A stretch of 6,823 bases of DNA from Candidatus Zixiibacteriota bacterium (GCA_003641345.1 QNAD01000111.1:1-6823); one strand, 5' to 3'. Counted from the first letter of the stretch, positions 1-5,401 are shown. Numbers and translations are program-made. The notes: generated from the letters alone by a model not told the origin.

Positions 1-182
1 CAACGTCTGTTAAACTTGACTCTATCTTATATAAAATAAACACAGCCGAAGGGACTTTGGGCCTTTTTGTTAATGATACTACTTTGTACAGTGAGTTTAC
101 CAATTTATTGGGACGGGTAAATAATCTGATAACGGATATTGAAAAAAACCCAAGGAAGTATTTCAAGTTCAGCGTTTTTTAA
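1..182 (+). CDS. MCE/MlaD-family protein, C-terminal fragment (5' end outside window)
   Basis: The open frame runs from base 3 to a TAA at 180-182 and gives 59 residues of a C-terminus. The visible tail has a GTLGLFVNDTTLY segment, a helical stretch (LLGRVNNLITDIE) and the ending NPRKYFKFSVF. In Mla/Mce substrate-binding proteins, especially from Bacteroidota-like bacteria, a G-T-L-G/L-L-x-N-D-x-x-L-Y segment followed by a coiled helix and an N-P-x-x-Y-F/V-x-F-S-V-F ending is typical. Such proteins are anchored in the inner membrane and form hexameric rings or tubes that pass phospholipids between membranes with an MlaE/MlaF ABC permease and ATPase. The MCE domain itself is upstream of the window, so the assignment rests on the tail only. 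No partner gene is visible; the next gene is a transposase on the opposite strand. Confidence 0.65.
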   Translation, partial: TSVKLDSILYKINTAEGTLGLFVNDTTLYSEFTNLLGRVNNLITDIEKNPRKYFKFSVF

Positions 183-279
183 ATAGTGATTTTATGTCTT
201 AAACACACATTGTGTGATTCACTCAATGTGGCATTAGTAAGTTTCATTAACTTTTCCAGGAAATTATTGCTTAGTGTGA

Positions 280-318
280 TATTCCCTGTGTCGGGCGAAT
301 CTTCAGATTCGCCTAATT
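280..318 (+). repeat. REP-like palindrome, left copy flanking the RAYT transposase
   Basis: This is a 39-bp unit repeated at 945-983 with one mismatch (C285 versus T950). It contains a perfect 9-bp stem, 294-302 paired with 305-313, around a 2-nt loop (TC). GTG at 288-290 precedes the stem, ATCTTCAGAT at 299-308 is the hairpin top, and AATT at 315-318 follows. The unit ends directly at the transposase stop codon (319-321 on the minus strand). A GTG outside a hairpin recalls the GTAG-type tetranucleotide 5' of classical REPs that RAYT transposases read. Confidence 0.8.
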
Positions 319-780
319 TCAATACATTTTATATAAGAATTTATATTTTTCAGGGCAATCTGCTAACCCTGCTTTAACAGGATTATTTAAAATATATTCG
401 TATTTAATTCTATATTGTTTCTCTGAATATATCGTTACTTCATCAAAACCGGTTTGCCATAAACGAAATTTGCCATCCTTGACTATAAATTCATTAGGCA
501 CGATTGATCTATTTTTATATTTATAAGTAAAGTATTTTTTTATGTTTTGTACTATATTTGAAATTGATTTATCATTAAGTCTTTCTAAGAGAATATGTAC
601 ATGTTCTGGCATTATCACATAAGCATATAATTTATATATATTTTTATCTGAGTAGAATTGAAGAATTTTAACAAGGGTATTTGCAGTATCTTTATTTTCA
701 AATATTGGAATGAAATTTCTTACCGTAAAGGTAACAAAGTGAATCTTGAAATCAGTTTTATATCTTTTTCTCTTTGACAT
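319..780 (-). CDS. REP-associated tyrosine transposase (RAYT, IS200-like Y1/HUH family)
   Basis: A 153-residue single-domain Y1 transposase, within the usual length of IS200/TnpA-REP proteins. The HUH metal-binding motif is PEHVHIL (H60, H62) after a beta strand (LYAYVIMP). The conserved W108-Q109 and GFDEV segment follows, then YILNNPVKAGL at about 129-139, in which Y129 is the expected catalytic tyrosine that forms the 5'-phosphotyrosine with single-stranded DNA. The N-terminal RKRYKTDFKIHFVTFTVRN has the 'xxxHVTFRxxxR' look of the family. All catalytic elements are present, so the protein should be active. The ATG at 780 is preceded by AATTAAA with no SD, and a REP hairpin ends 7 nt upstream of it; another begins just past the stop. 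There is no tnpB partner. Family members nick and join single-stranded REP hairpins and are usually single-copy domesticated genes that disperse REP/REPIN repeats. Confidence in the family is high; the RAYT subtype is inferred from the flanking palindromes. Confidence 0.9.
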   Translation of the reverse strand: MSKRKRYKTDFKIHFVTFTVRNFIPIFENKDTANTLVKILQFYSDKNIYKLYAYVIMPEHVHILLERLNDKSISNIVQNIKKYFTYKYKNRSIVPNEFIVKDGKFRLWQTGFDEVTIYSEKQYRIKYEYILNNPVKAGLADCPEKYKFLYKMY

Positions 781-783
781 TTT

Positions 784-814
784 AATTCGCTGGATCTGAA
801 GATCCAGCGCTCAC
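784..814 (-). repeat. REP-like palindrome, inverted copy immediately upstream of the RAYT gene
   Basis: On the minus strand this reads GTG (814-812), a 10-bp perfect stem (809-800 with 797-788), a TC loop, then AATT (787-784). Distances from GTG to the ATCTTCAGAT core (11 nt) and from the core to AATT (16 nt, start to start) match the 280-318 copy exactly. The stem arms differ (CGCTGG here, GGCGA there) yet each is fully complementary to itself. The orientation is opposite to the left copy, so both GTGs lie outside and both AATTs face the gene. The stem ends 7 nt before the transposase ATG. Confidence 0.78.
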
Positions 815-932
815 TTTTAATGATATTTAGTCATGTTTCTTAATTAACATATTCAGTGTTCACTTTTAATGATATTTAGTCATGTTTCTTAATTATCATA
901 TTCAGCGCTCATAATATATTATGTTTCTTAAA
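811..932. repeat. 49-bp tandem repeat, two full units plus a degenerate third
   Basis: Unit 1 is 811-859 and unit 2 is 860-908. They start with TCACTTTTAATGATATTTAG and differ at only a few positions near their ends. A shortened third unit (909-932) keeps TCAT and ATGTTTCTTAA but lacks about 10 bp of the middle. Each unit boundary on the minus strand reads GTG or ATG followed by AGCGCTG or AACACTG, which resembles the outer GTG and 5' stem arm of the adjacent REP at 784-814. The array thus looks like tandem copies of REP half-sites plus a 39-bp spacer. It contains no open frame of note and no CRISPR-like spacer variability. Confidence 0.8.
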
Positions 933-944
933 AATGCCTCACTA

Positions 945-983
945 TATTCTCTGTGTCGGGCGAATCTTCAGATTCGCCTAATT
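945..983 (+). repeat. REP-like palindrome, third copy
   Basis: 38 of 39 bases are identical to 280-318: GTG 953-955, a 9-bp stem 959-967 with 970-978, core ATCTTCAGAT 964-973 and AATT 980-983. It is in the same orientation as the left copy and inverted relative to the 784-814 copy, giving a REPIN-like inverted pair separated by the tandem repeat. It begins 10 bp past the stop of the small minus-strand ORF at 993, so it could also act as a transcript 3'-end hairpin for that operon, though no T tract follows. Confidence 0.8.
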
Positions 984-992
984 AATTCACTC

Positions 993-1163
993 TCACAACT
1001 CATTCAGCACTTTTTCAAACATGTTGTTGGATTTTACAGATTGGGTGATGTGCAAAAAATATTCCGTAATTGGGATAGTCTCAATTTTATAATCAGACAT
1101 AGTCTTTAAGTTTTCTTTCACATTTGTAGGGTACTTGTCAGCAATGATATAATGAAGTGGCAT
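993..1163 (-). CDS. Small hypothetical protein (56 aa), unrecognised
   Basis: The open frame starts with ATG at 1163 and ends with TGA (993-995), encoding a 56-residue protein. It begins MPLHYIIADKYPTNVKENLK and ends SNNMFEKVLNEL. The composition looks like a folded globular protein: short strand-like hydrophobic runs (HYIIA, KIETIPI), then a helix (EYFLHITQSV) and an amphipathic C-terminal helix. It lacks a signal peptide, transmembrane segment or cysteines. It lies in the same frame as the archaemetzincin gene and starts 9 nt after that gene's stop, with only three sense codons between, so it could be the last gene of that operon. No SD is visible before the ATG. It could instead be a decayed C-terminal fragment of a longer gene cut by the repeat-rich region. 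I do not recognise the family. Confidence 0.4.
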   Translation of the reverse strand: MPLHYIIADKYPTNVKENLKTMSDYKIETIPITEYFLHITQSVKSNNMFEKVLNEL

Positions 1164-1172
1164 AACTATATT

Positions 1173-1715
1173 TTAAACCAAAGTGGTTAATCTTCTTCGG
1201 CAAATATCGCAGAATTTCTCATTTTTATTGTCAATGTCAAGCATCAGTTGACTGTAATAATTAACACATCTTGGATTACGACATTCAGAGAGATCAAATA
1301 GATGTGCTATCTGATGTACACCTTCTTTGTACAATCGGGGATATATTTTCTTGTCATCTTCAGGAAGTCCATAAAATTCTTGTCTTAGTTGGAAAAGAGA
1401 AACAACGGCTGTTCCGGCAAGAGGATTAGAGTATCCTAAAACGAAATGTTCTTCCGGCAGATATAAATTTTCCTCGCATACACCAATTACCTTTTCACGA
1501 TTGTTAGCTTTAGTACGTTCTAATTTGGATAAAATTACAGTGGCATAATATTGATTTCGAATCAGATTATGAGCCTCGATTGGCATTTTCATCCCTTTTA
1601 AGATGTCGATAGAGCGATTGAACACTGGACCAATATCAGCCGCCAGTCGATTAACCATCATAAAGTCAACTTCGCCCAAAGGCACGACAACTATTTTTGA
1701 TTTACTTAATGCCAT
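1173..1715 (-). CDS. Archaemetzincin homologue with degenerate active site (probable pseudoprotease)
   Basis: A 180-residue protein from the ATG at 1715; a GTG at 1721 overlapping the upstream stop is an alternative start (182 aa). Archaemetzincins are zinc metalloproteases with HExxHxxGxxH followed by a four-cysteine zinc site (Cx4C...CxxC). Here the region reads HQIAHLFDLSEC (134-145). Both first histidines are kept, but the catalytic Glu is Gln135, the Gly is Asp141 and the third ligand His is Glu144. The structural site is complete: C145-x4-C150-x18-C169-x2-C172, with a Met (158) in the usual Met-turn area. The N-terminal strand KIVVVPLGEVD and the central EENLYLPEEHFVLGYSNPLAGTAVVSLFQLR match the family fold. 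The gene follows the small zinc-binding protein gene with overlap or a 2-bp gap, so the two are probably translationally coupled. The fold and structural zinc are expected to be retained without normal hydrolysis. The substrate is unknown for the bacterial family. Confidence 0.85.
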   Translation of the reverse strand: MALSKSKIVVVPLGEVDFMMVNRLAADIGPVFNRSIDILKGMKMPIEAHNLIRNQYYATVILSKLERTKANNREKVIGVCEENLYLPEEHFVLGYSNPLAGTAVVSLFQLRQEFYGLPEDDKKIYPRLYKEGVHQIAHLFDLSECRNPRCVNYYSQLMLDIDNKNEKFCDICRRRLTTLV

Positions 1716-1717
1716 AA

Positions 1718-1909
1718 TCACTCAACTGTGAAAAAACGTGTTTTACTTCCTGTTTTAGATACATTAACTTTTGCTTTTATGCCACATTTTGGACACCAGC
1801 CTACAAAAGCATCTCTTTTTTTATTAAGATATATCCTGGAATATACATTGCAACATTTAAACGTAATTCCGATAAAAGGATTTTTTATTTTATCTTCTTT
1901 TTTATTCAT
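1718..1909 (-). CDS. Small conserved zinc-ribbon-like protein
   Basis: A 63-residue basic protein from the ATG at 1909; a GTG at 1912 adds one residue. It has a Cys pair (C19, C20 in FKCCNVYSRIY) and a CPKCG knuckle (C39, C42), a spacing that fits a one-zinc ribbon with beta strands on either side. The layout (PFIGITFKCC, then RIYLNKK, then GWCPKCG, then a Gly-rich turn and RFFTVE) resembles small uncharacterised 'CPxCG' proteins found in several bacterial phyla; this is from memory and not checked. There is no signal peptide, so it is expected to be cytoplasmic. The stop overlaps or abuts the archaemetzincin start, suggesting a functional pair. No SD is visible. The AT-rich leader (1913-1983) after deoC may hold its own promoter. 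Confidence 0.7.
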   Translation of the reverse strand: MNKKEDKIKNPFIGITFKCCNVYSRIYLNKKRDAFVGWCPKCGIKAKVNVSKTGSKTRFFTVE

Positions 1910-1983
1910 CACAAAATTGAATATAACAAAACTGACCCAAAATCAATTATAAATTATATTTTAAGCAATGATTAATAATGAAT

Positions 1984-2655
1984 TTAATTTTCACTATTTA
2001 ACTCATGCATAATACTAACCGATGATGAACTGCCTAATCTGTTTGCACCAGCTTCAATCAGTTCTTTACACTGCTTCAAGGTTCTAATTCCTCCGGATGC
2101 TTTGACTTTGATTTTATCTTTGGCAATACTCTTTAAAACATTAACTTGCTCTATTGTAGCACCTCCGAAGAATCCTGTGCATGTTTTTACAAATTGTGCA
2201 CCACCATTCATGACACATTTGGTTGCTTCTATTTGCTGTTCAATATTTAATTTGCCTGCCTCAATAATTACTTTTAGTAGAACATTAAAAGGTAGATTCT
2301 CTCTAATAATCTCAATTTCTCTTTCTACTTCAGAATACCTATCAGATGCCAGCCATCCGATATTTGCTACCATGTCAATTTCATGAGCACCATCGTCAAC
2401 TCCTTTGATAGCTTCTATAACTTTAACATCAGTGCGAGCCGCTCCGAGTGGGAATCCTGAGACAGACAGAATTTTTACATCTGAGGTTGATAAAAAATTA
2501 GCCGCAACTTTAACCCACACTGGATTAATTGCTACTGAATAAAAATTATATTCAATAGCTTCCTTACAACATTTTATTATATCTTTTTCGGTTACTTCGC
2601 TGTGTAAAGTAGCGTGGTCGAATTTTCTATTTAGATTTGTTAATATGTCTGACAT
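1984..2655 (-). CDS. deoC: Deoxyribose-phosphate aldolase
   Basis: A 223-residue class I aldolase that cleaves 2-deoxy-D-ribose-5-phosphate to glyceraldehyde-3-phosphate and acetaldehyde in the cytoplasm. Family marks in order: FDHATL (12-17), VAINPVWV (41-48), SGFPLGAA (66-73), EIDMVANIG (92-100) with catalytic D94, KVIIE (128-132), VKTCTGF (156-162) with the Schiff-base lysine K157, KASGGIRT (185-192) with the second active-site lysine K185, and the phosphate-binding GSSSS (208-212). The Asp-Lys-Lys triad is therefore intact and the length is normal for the short bacterial type. The ATG at 2655 lies 1 bp after the deoB stop, with AAAGG inside the deoB end as SD, so translation is probably coupled to deoB. 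Confidence 0.97.
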   Translation of the reverse strand: MSDILTNLNRKFDHATLHSEVTEKDIIKCCKEAIEYNFYSVAINPVWVKVAANFLSTSDVKILSVSGFPLGAARTDVKVIEAIKGVDDGAHEIDMVANIGWLASDRYSEVEREIEIIRENLPFNVLLKVIIEAGKLNIEQQIEATKCVMNGGAQFVKTCTGFFGGATIEQVNVLKSIAKDKIKVKASGGIRTLKQCKELIEAGANRLGSSSSVSIMHELNSEN

Positions 2656-2656
2656 G

Positions 2657-3841
2657 TTAAACCTTTTTTATATTCTTTAAAAATGAATTACCAATAAAAT
2701 TATTTTCAATATTAAACAGTTCACCAATAGTACAGGCAATATCAGAAAATGTTTCTCTGATGCCAAGATTCACTCCTTTTATTAAGTTTGGTCCATAACA
2801 CAATAATGGTACGTATTCTCGTGTATGATCAGTCGAATTTTTGATAGTTGGATCACATCCATGATCAGCAGTTATAATAAGTATATCATTTTCTTTTAAG
2901 CTACTTAATAATTTTTCAAGTGAACTGTCAAATTTTTCTAATGCTTTCGCAAATCCTTCGGTATCGTTGCGATGACCATAGAGCATATCAAAATCAACAA
3001 GATTGGCAAAAATTAAATGATGAGTATTATCATCTTTAACATGTTTAATGACATTCTGCATAACTTCGTCATTATCTTTTGTTTTGATAAAACTGCTGAT
3101 TCCTTGATGGCAATATAGGTCGTAAATTTTCCCAACTGATAGCGTTTTGAATCCGTTTTTTATCATAAGGTCAAGAAAAGTATCATGGGGGGGAGCCAAT
3201 GAAAAATCTTTTCGTCCCGAAGTTCTTTTAAAATCACCTGAAGTACCAATAAACGGTCTTGCGATTACTCGGGCAACAGCATAATCTCCCTGAAGTAATT
3301 TTCTGGCAATTTCACAGATTTCATATTGTTTCTCAAGCGGGTAAATATCTTCATGAGCGGCAATTTGGAAAACTGAATCAGCCGAAGTATAAACAATCAA
3401 TTTTTTTGTCTTAAGATGCTTCTCTCCCAACTCATTAATGATTTCCGTACCACTGGCTGGAATATTGCCAATAGTCTTTAAGCCGGTTAGATTTTCAAAT
3501 TCTGTTATGATGTTTTCTGGAAAACCATTTGGAAATTTGGGGAAAGGCTTGTCAATAATTACTCCGCCAATTTCCCAATGTCCGGTGGTTGAATCTTTTC
3601 CCTGAGCTTGTTCCGCCATTGAGCCAAAACAACCTGTTGGATTTGTTATAGAATCAATGCCTTTAATTGGAACAACATTTCCTAAACCGAGCTTTTGGCA
3701 ATTGGGCATTTTTAAGCCATCAGTTTTTTGGGCAATATTTGGTATTGTTGCCGCACCAGCATCGCCATACATATCCGCATCAGGAAGTTCCCCGATACCA
3801 CAGGCATCAATTATTAAAATAATAACTCGATTCAATTTCAT
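2657..3841 (-). CDS. deoB: Phosphopentomutase
   Basis: A 394-residue alkaline-phosphatase-superfamily enzyme with two Mn ions that interconverts (deoxy)ribose-1-phosphate and (deoxy)ribose-5-phosphate, the step before DeoC in nucleoside salvage. Motifs: IIDACGIGELPDA (metal D12), GKDSTTGHWE (81-90, nucleophile loop), SADSVFQIAAHE (153-164), NLVDFDMLYGHRND (280-293; metal ligands D285, H290), TADHGCDPT (324-332; D326, H327) and STDHTRE (336-342; H339). All six metal ligands expected by comparison with the Bacillus cereus enzyme are present. The nucleophile position, Thr in that enzyme, appears to be Ser84. The start ATG at 3841 gives the normal N-terminus directly before the first motif; its leader is AT-rich without an SD. 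It heads a compact run with deoC. No nucleoside phosphorylase gene is in the window. Confidence 0.97.
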   Translation of the reverse strand: MKLNRVIILIIDACGIGELPDADMYGDAGAATIPNIAQKTDGLKMPNCQKLGLGNVVPIKGIDSITNPTGCFGSMAEQAQGKDSTTGHWEIGGVIIDKPFPKFPNGFPENIITEFENLTGLKTIGNIPASGTEIINELGEKHLKTKKLIVYTSADSVFQIAAHEDIYPLEKQYEICEIARKLLQGDYAVARVIARPFIGTSGDFKRTSGRKDFSLAPPHDTFLDLMIKNGFKTLSVGKIYDLYCHQGISSFIKTKDNDEVMQNVIKHVKDDNTHHLIFANLVDFDMLYGHRNDTEGFAKALEKFDSSLEKLLSSLKENDILIITADHGCDPTIKNSTDHTREYVPLLCYGPNLIKGVNLGIRETFSDIACTIGELFNIENNFIGNSFLKNIKKV

Positions 3842-3931
3842 TATATAAATTTATGAGAATTTCAATTGGATGTAAACAATAGCTTTAACAAAAAAAACGG
3901 TTGGTTGTAGCCGGTTAAGATAAAATTATCA

Positions 3932-3957
3932 CGTGGCGTACGAGAATGTACACCACG
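3932..3957 (-). terminator. Intergenic hairpin after the sigma/anti-sigma/lipoprotein operon
   Basis: A 10-bp stem (3932-3941 with 3948-3957) closes a 6-nt loop. In minus-strand RNA all pairs hold, one as G-U; on the plus strand that position is a C-A mismatch, so the hairpin is better formed in the direction of the neighbouring genes. It lies 16 bp past the lipoprotein stop and upstream of deoB. The following bases (GTGATAATTTTATC) are only moderately T-rich, so it may be a weak terminator, an RNA-end stabiliser or a dispersed palindrome. Confidence 0.45.
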
Positions 3958-3973
3958 CACAAAATTTGACCTA

Positions 3974-4807
3974 TTATTTTTCAACTTTTTTTAATGCAAA
4001 ATCCGTATCAGCCTCAATAGCCAGTTGATATTTTTTGATTTCACCTTTTTTATTCATCTCTCGATACCCATCGATTACCATTTTTTCTCTTTGAAGAACA
4101 ATAAAGCCTTCTTTATGGGCAAAATATATCATGCCGGTTGATTGAATTTTGTCCAAACCCTGCTTTTGAGTGCTATCTTTTGGGTTTTTTACTATTGGTA
4201 TTAGTAGATTGCCTTCGTATTCAATAACGGCACAATCGTAACCTCTTTCCCGAACAAGTGATTTAATTTTATAATTAGTTGATGCTTCCATGGTTTCATC
4301 GGGAAGAACAACTCTTGTTGTTTGTGTCCACGAATAATCAACAGTGATTTCATAAGATGGGAATTGTGGCATTCCTTGCTCAAAATAATTTTTGATATAT
4401 GTTGTGTAAGAATTATCTCTGTCCGGAGGGAATTGTATATCAACAATTTTACCGTTGGTCTGTACAAAAAAGTCTAATTCACGAGTTGTCTTGACAGTAT
4501 CTATTTTTGTTGAATCATCAGGGTTTTTCATTTCGTGTGTCCATGAACTGGTCTCTTTTATTTGTCCAACATTATTTTCGAATTCTATTACTTCTTGTTC
4601 AATATTGATATTATAACTGCTTTTATAGTCTTCAACTACAGAATCAGCTTCTATCACTTTAGTAGTGCGATGAGAATTTTGTTCATATGTTAAAATTGTC
4701 CCCGGGTCATATTTATAACTTAACATTATTTTTTTCTCGCCTTGAGTGCAACCAAAATATAAGGCAATCAAGGTAAGAATAGTGAGGGTTGAAATAATTT
4801 TTTTCAA
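3974..4807 (-). CDS. Putative exported lipoprotein of the sigma-factor operon, function unknown
   Basis: A 277-residue protein with a lipoprotein-type signal: MKK, a hydrophobic core (about 4-19) and ALYFGC with C20 as the likely lipidated residue. The lipobox is loose (Y at -3 and F at -2, G at -1). The mature part is hydrophilic, rich in Lys, Glu and Thr, and strand-like (alternating YSWTQTTRVVL, CAVIEYEGNLLI, GFIVLQREKMVI), suggesting an extracytoplasmic beta-rich domain without catalytic motifs. It could belong to one of the DUF families of exported proteins whose members begin with a 'YKYxPGTxLxY' type strand; I cannot name one with confidence. The start is TTG at 4807; the next internal ATG (residue 28) would remove the signal peptide, and a good SD sits upstream of the TTG. 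It follows the anti-sigma gene by 19 bp, so it is probably co-expressed and may be the envelope output or sensor of the pathway. Confidence 0.75.
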   Translation of the reverse strand: MKKIISTLTILTLIALYFGCTQGEKKIMLSYKYDPGTILTYEQNSHRTTKVIEADSVVEDYKSSYNINIEQEVIEFENNVGQIKETSSWTHEMKNPDDSTKIDTVKTTRELDFFVQTNGKIVDIQFPPDRDNSYTTYIKNYFEQGMPQFPSYEITVDYSWTQTTRVVLPDETMEASTNYKIKSLVRERGYDCAVIEYEGNLLIPIVKNPKDSTQKQGLDKIQSTGMIYFAHKEGFIVLQREKMVIDGYREMNKKGEIKKYQLAIEADTDFALKKVEK

Positions 4808-4812
4808 AATAA

Positions 4813-4819
4813 CTTCCTT
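4813..4819 (-). promoter_or_regulatory. Shine-Dalgarno deciding a TTG start
   Basis: On the minus strand AAGGAAG sits 5 nt before the TTG at 4807. It supports TTG rather than the internal ATG at residue 28 as the start of the lipoprotein gene, because only the TTG start includes the signal peptide. Confidence 0.7.
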
Positions 4820-4826
4820 AGTTTAT

Positions 4827-5393
4827 TTATTCCTTTAAAGTTAACAAGTCACTAATCAAAGCAGAACGTCCCAACATTCCGGGGGTTCCCAGCAAAAACA
4901 TGCCACGTGTTAAACGTGCTTGTTCATTTTTGGTGAATATAATTTCATTGACATTATTAAGGTGTTCTAATATTTCAGCACTCAGAATAATCTCGGTTTT
5001 GATTTCTGTTGCTGATTGTTGATTGTTTTTCATAGAGCCAAAAAACACTGCTGAACCAAGCACAAAAATAGCTACGACAAAAGATACTGCCGACCGTACA
5101 AATGAAATTTTTGCAGAGCGATATTGCTCAATATGAATTTTTTCGACATTAGAAATCATATCGGATTGTGCTGTCCGAGCCAGAATGATTTGAGTTGTTT
5201 CGTCCCAGTAATTCTGACCGGGATCAACCGTTTCAATACTTGATAATGTTTCCTTAAGTTTAATCGCCTGATGAAATTTTTCCTGACAAATATCACAGAC
5301 TGCCAAATGGGCATCTATTTCATCACATTGACTTTTGGTCAATTCTTGATCGACATAATCCTCAAGGAGTGATTGTGTATGGCGGCACGTCAT
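4827..5393 (-). CDS. Transmembrane anti-sigma factor with zf-HC2 (zinc-finger) domain
   Basis: 188 residues. The N-terminal anti-sigma zinc domain spans about 1-50: C3 and then H29-x3-C33-x2-C36 (HLAVCDIC), the standard zinc-anti-sigma (ZAS) pattern, with the helix SLLEDYVDQEL between. A charged linker follows, then one membrane span at about 99-120 (FVRSAVSFVVAIFVLGSAVFFG). A periplasmic tail of about 68 residues ends in a hydrophobic segment (RGMFLLGTPGMLGRSALI). By family knowledge the cytoplasmic ZAS domain holds the partner ECF sigma factor inactive until a signal releases it, by redox at the zinc site or by proteolysis. The gene lies 11 bp after the sigma gene and its SD overlaps the sigma stop, so the two should be made in a fixed ratio. 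The tail has no recognised sensor domain. Confidence 0.9.
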   Translation of the reverse strand: MTCRHTQSLLEDYVDQELTKSQCDEIDAHLAVCDICQEKFHQAIKLKETLSSIETVDPGQNYWDETTQIILARTAQSDMISNVEKIHIEQYRSAKISFVRSAVSFVVAIFVLGSAVFFGSMKNNQQSATEIKTEIILSAEILEHLNNVNEIIFTKNEQARLTRGMFLLGTPGMLGRSALISDLLTLKE

Positions 5394-5401
5394 TTTTACT
5401 A

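Noticed and set aside
206..230. CACATTG/CAATGTG hairpin after the MCE gene as a terminator
   Set aside because: The 7-bp stem has an 11-nt loop and no T tract follows.
179..331. Minus-strand open frame of about 50 codons reading through the left REP toward the MCE stop
   Set aside because: It reads fairly protein-like after the REP (NNFLEKLMKLTNATLSES), but it has no ATG near its open 5' end, overlaps the transposase end and is short enough to arise by chance in AT-rich DNA. It could be a gene remnant; a homology search would decide.
186..377. Plus-strand open frame of 63 codons
   Set aside because: It crosses the REP palindrome and runs antisense into the end of the transposase; its composition is not protein-like and there is no SD.
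811..932. CRISPR array
   Set aside because: The 49-bp units are contiguous with no unique spacers, and no cas gene is nearby.
921..1109. Plus-strand open frame of 62 codons
   Set aside because: It spans a REP and is antisense to the more protein-like 56-aa ORF at 993-1163.
1728..1952. Plus-strand frame antisense to the CPKCG protein gene
   Set aside because: The minus-strand frame has the zinc-knuckle pattern and operon spacing; this is its shadow.
2102..2386. Plus-strand frame inside deoC
   Set aside because: It is antisense to a fully recognisable aldolase.
3657..3848. Plus-strand frame antisense to the start of deoB
   Set aside because: It is a shadow of a conserved enzyme N-terminus.
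4201..4467. Second minus-strand frame inside the lipoprotein gene
   Set aside because: It is out of frame with a longer ORF that has a signal peptide and SD, and it shows no protein-like features.
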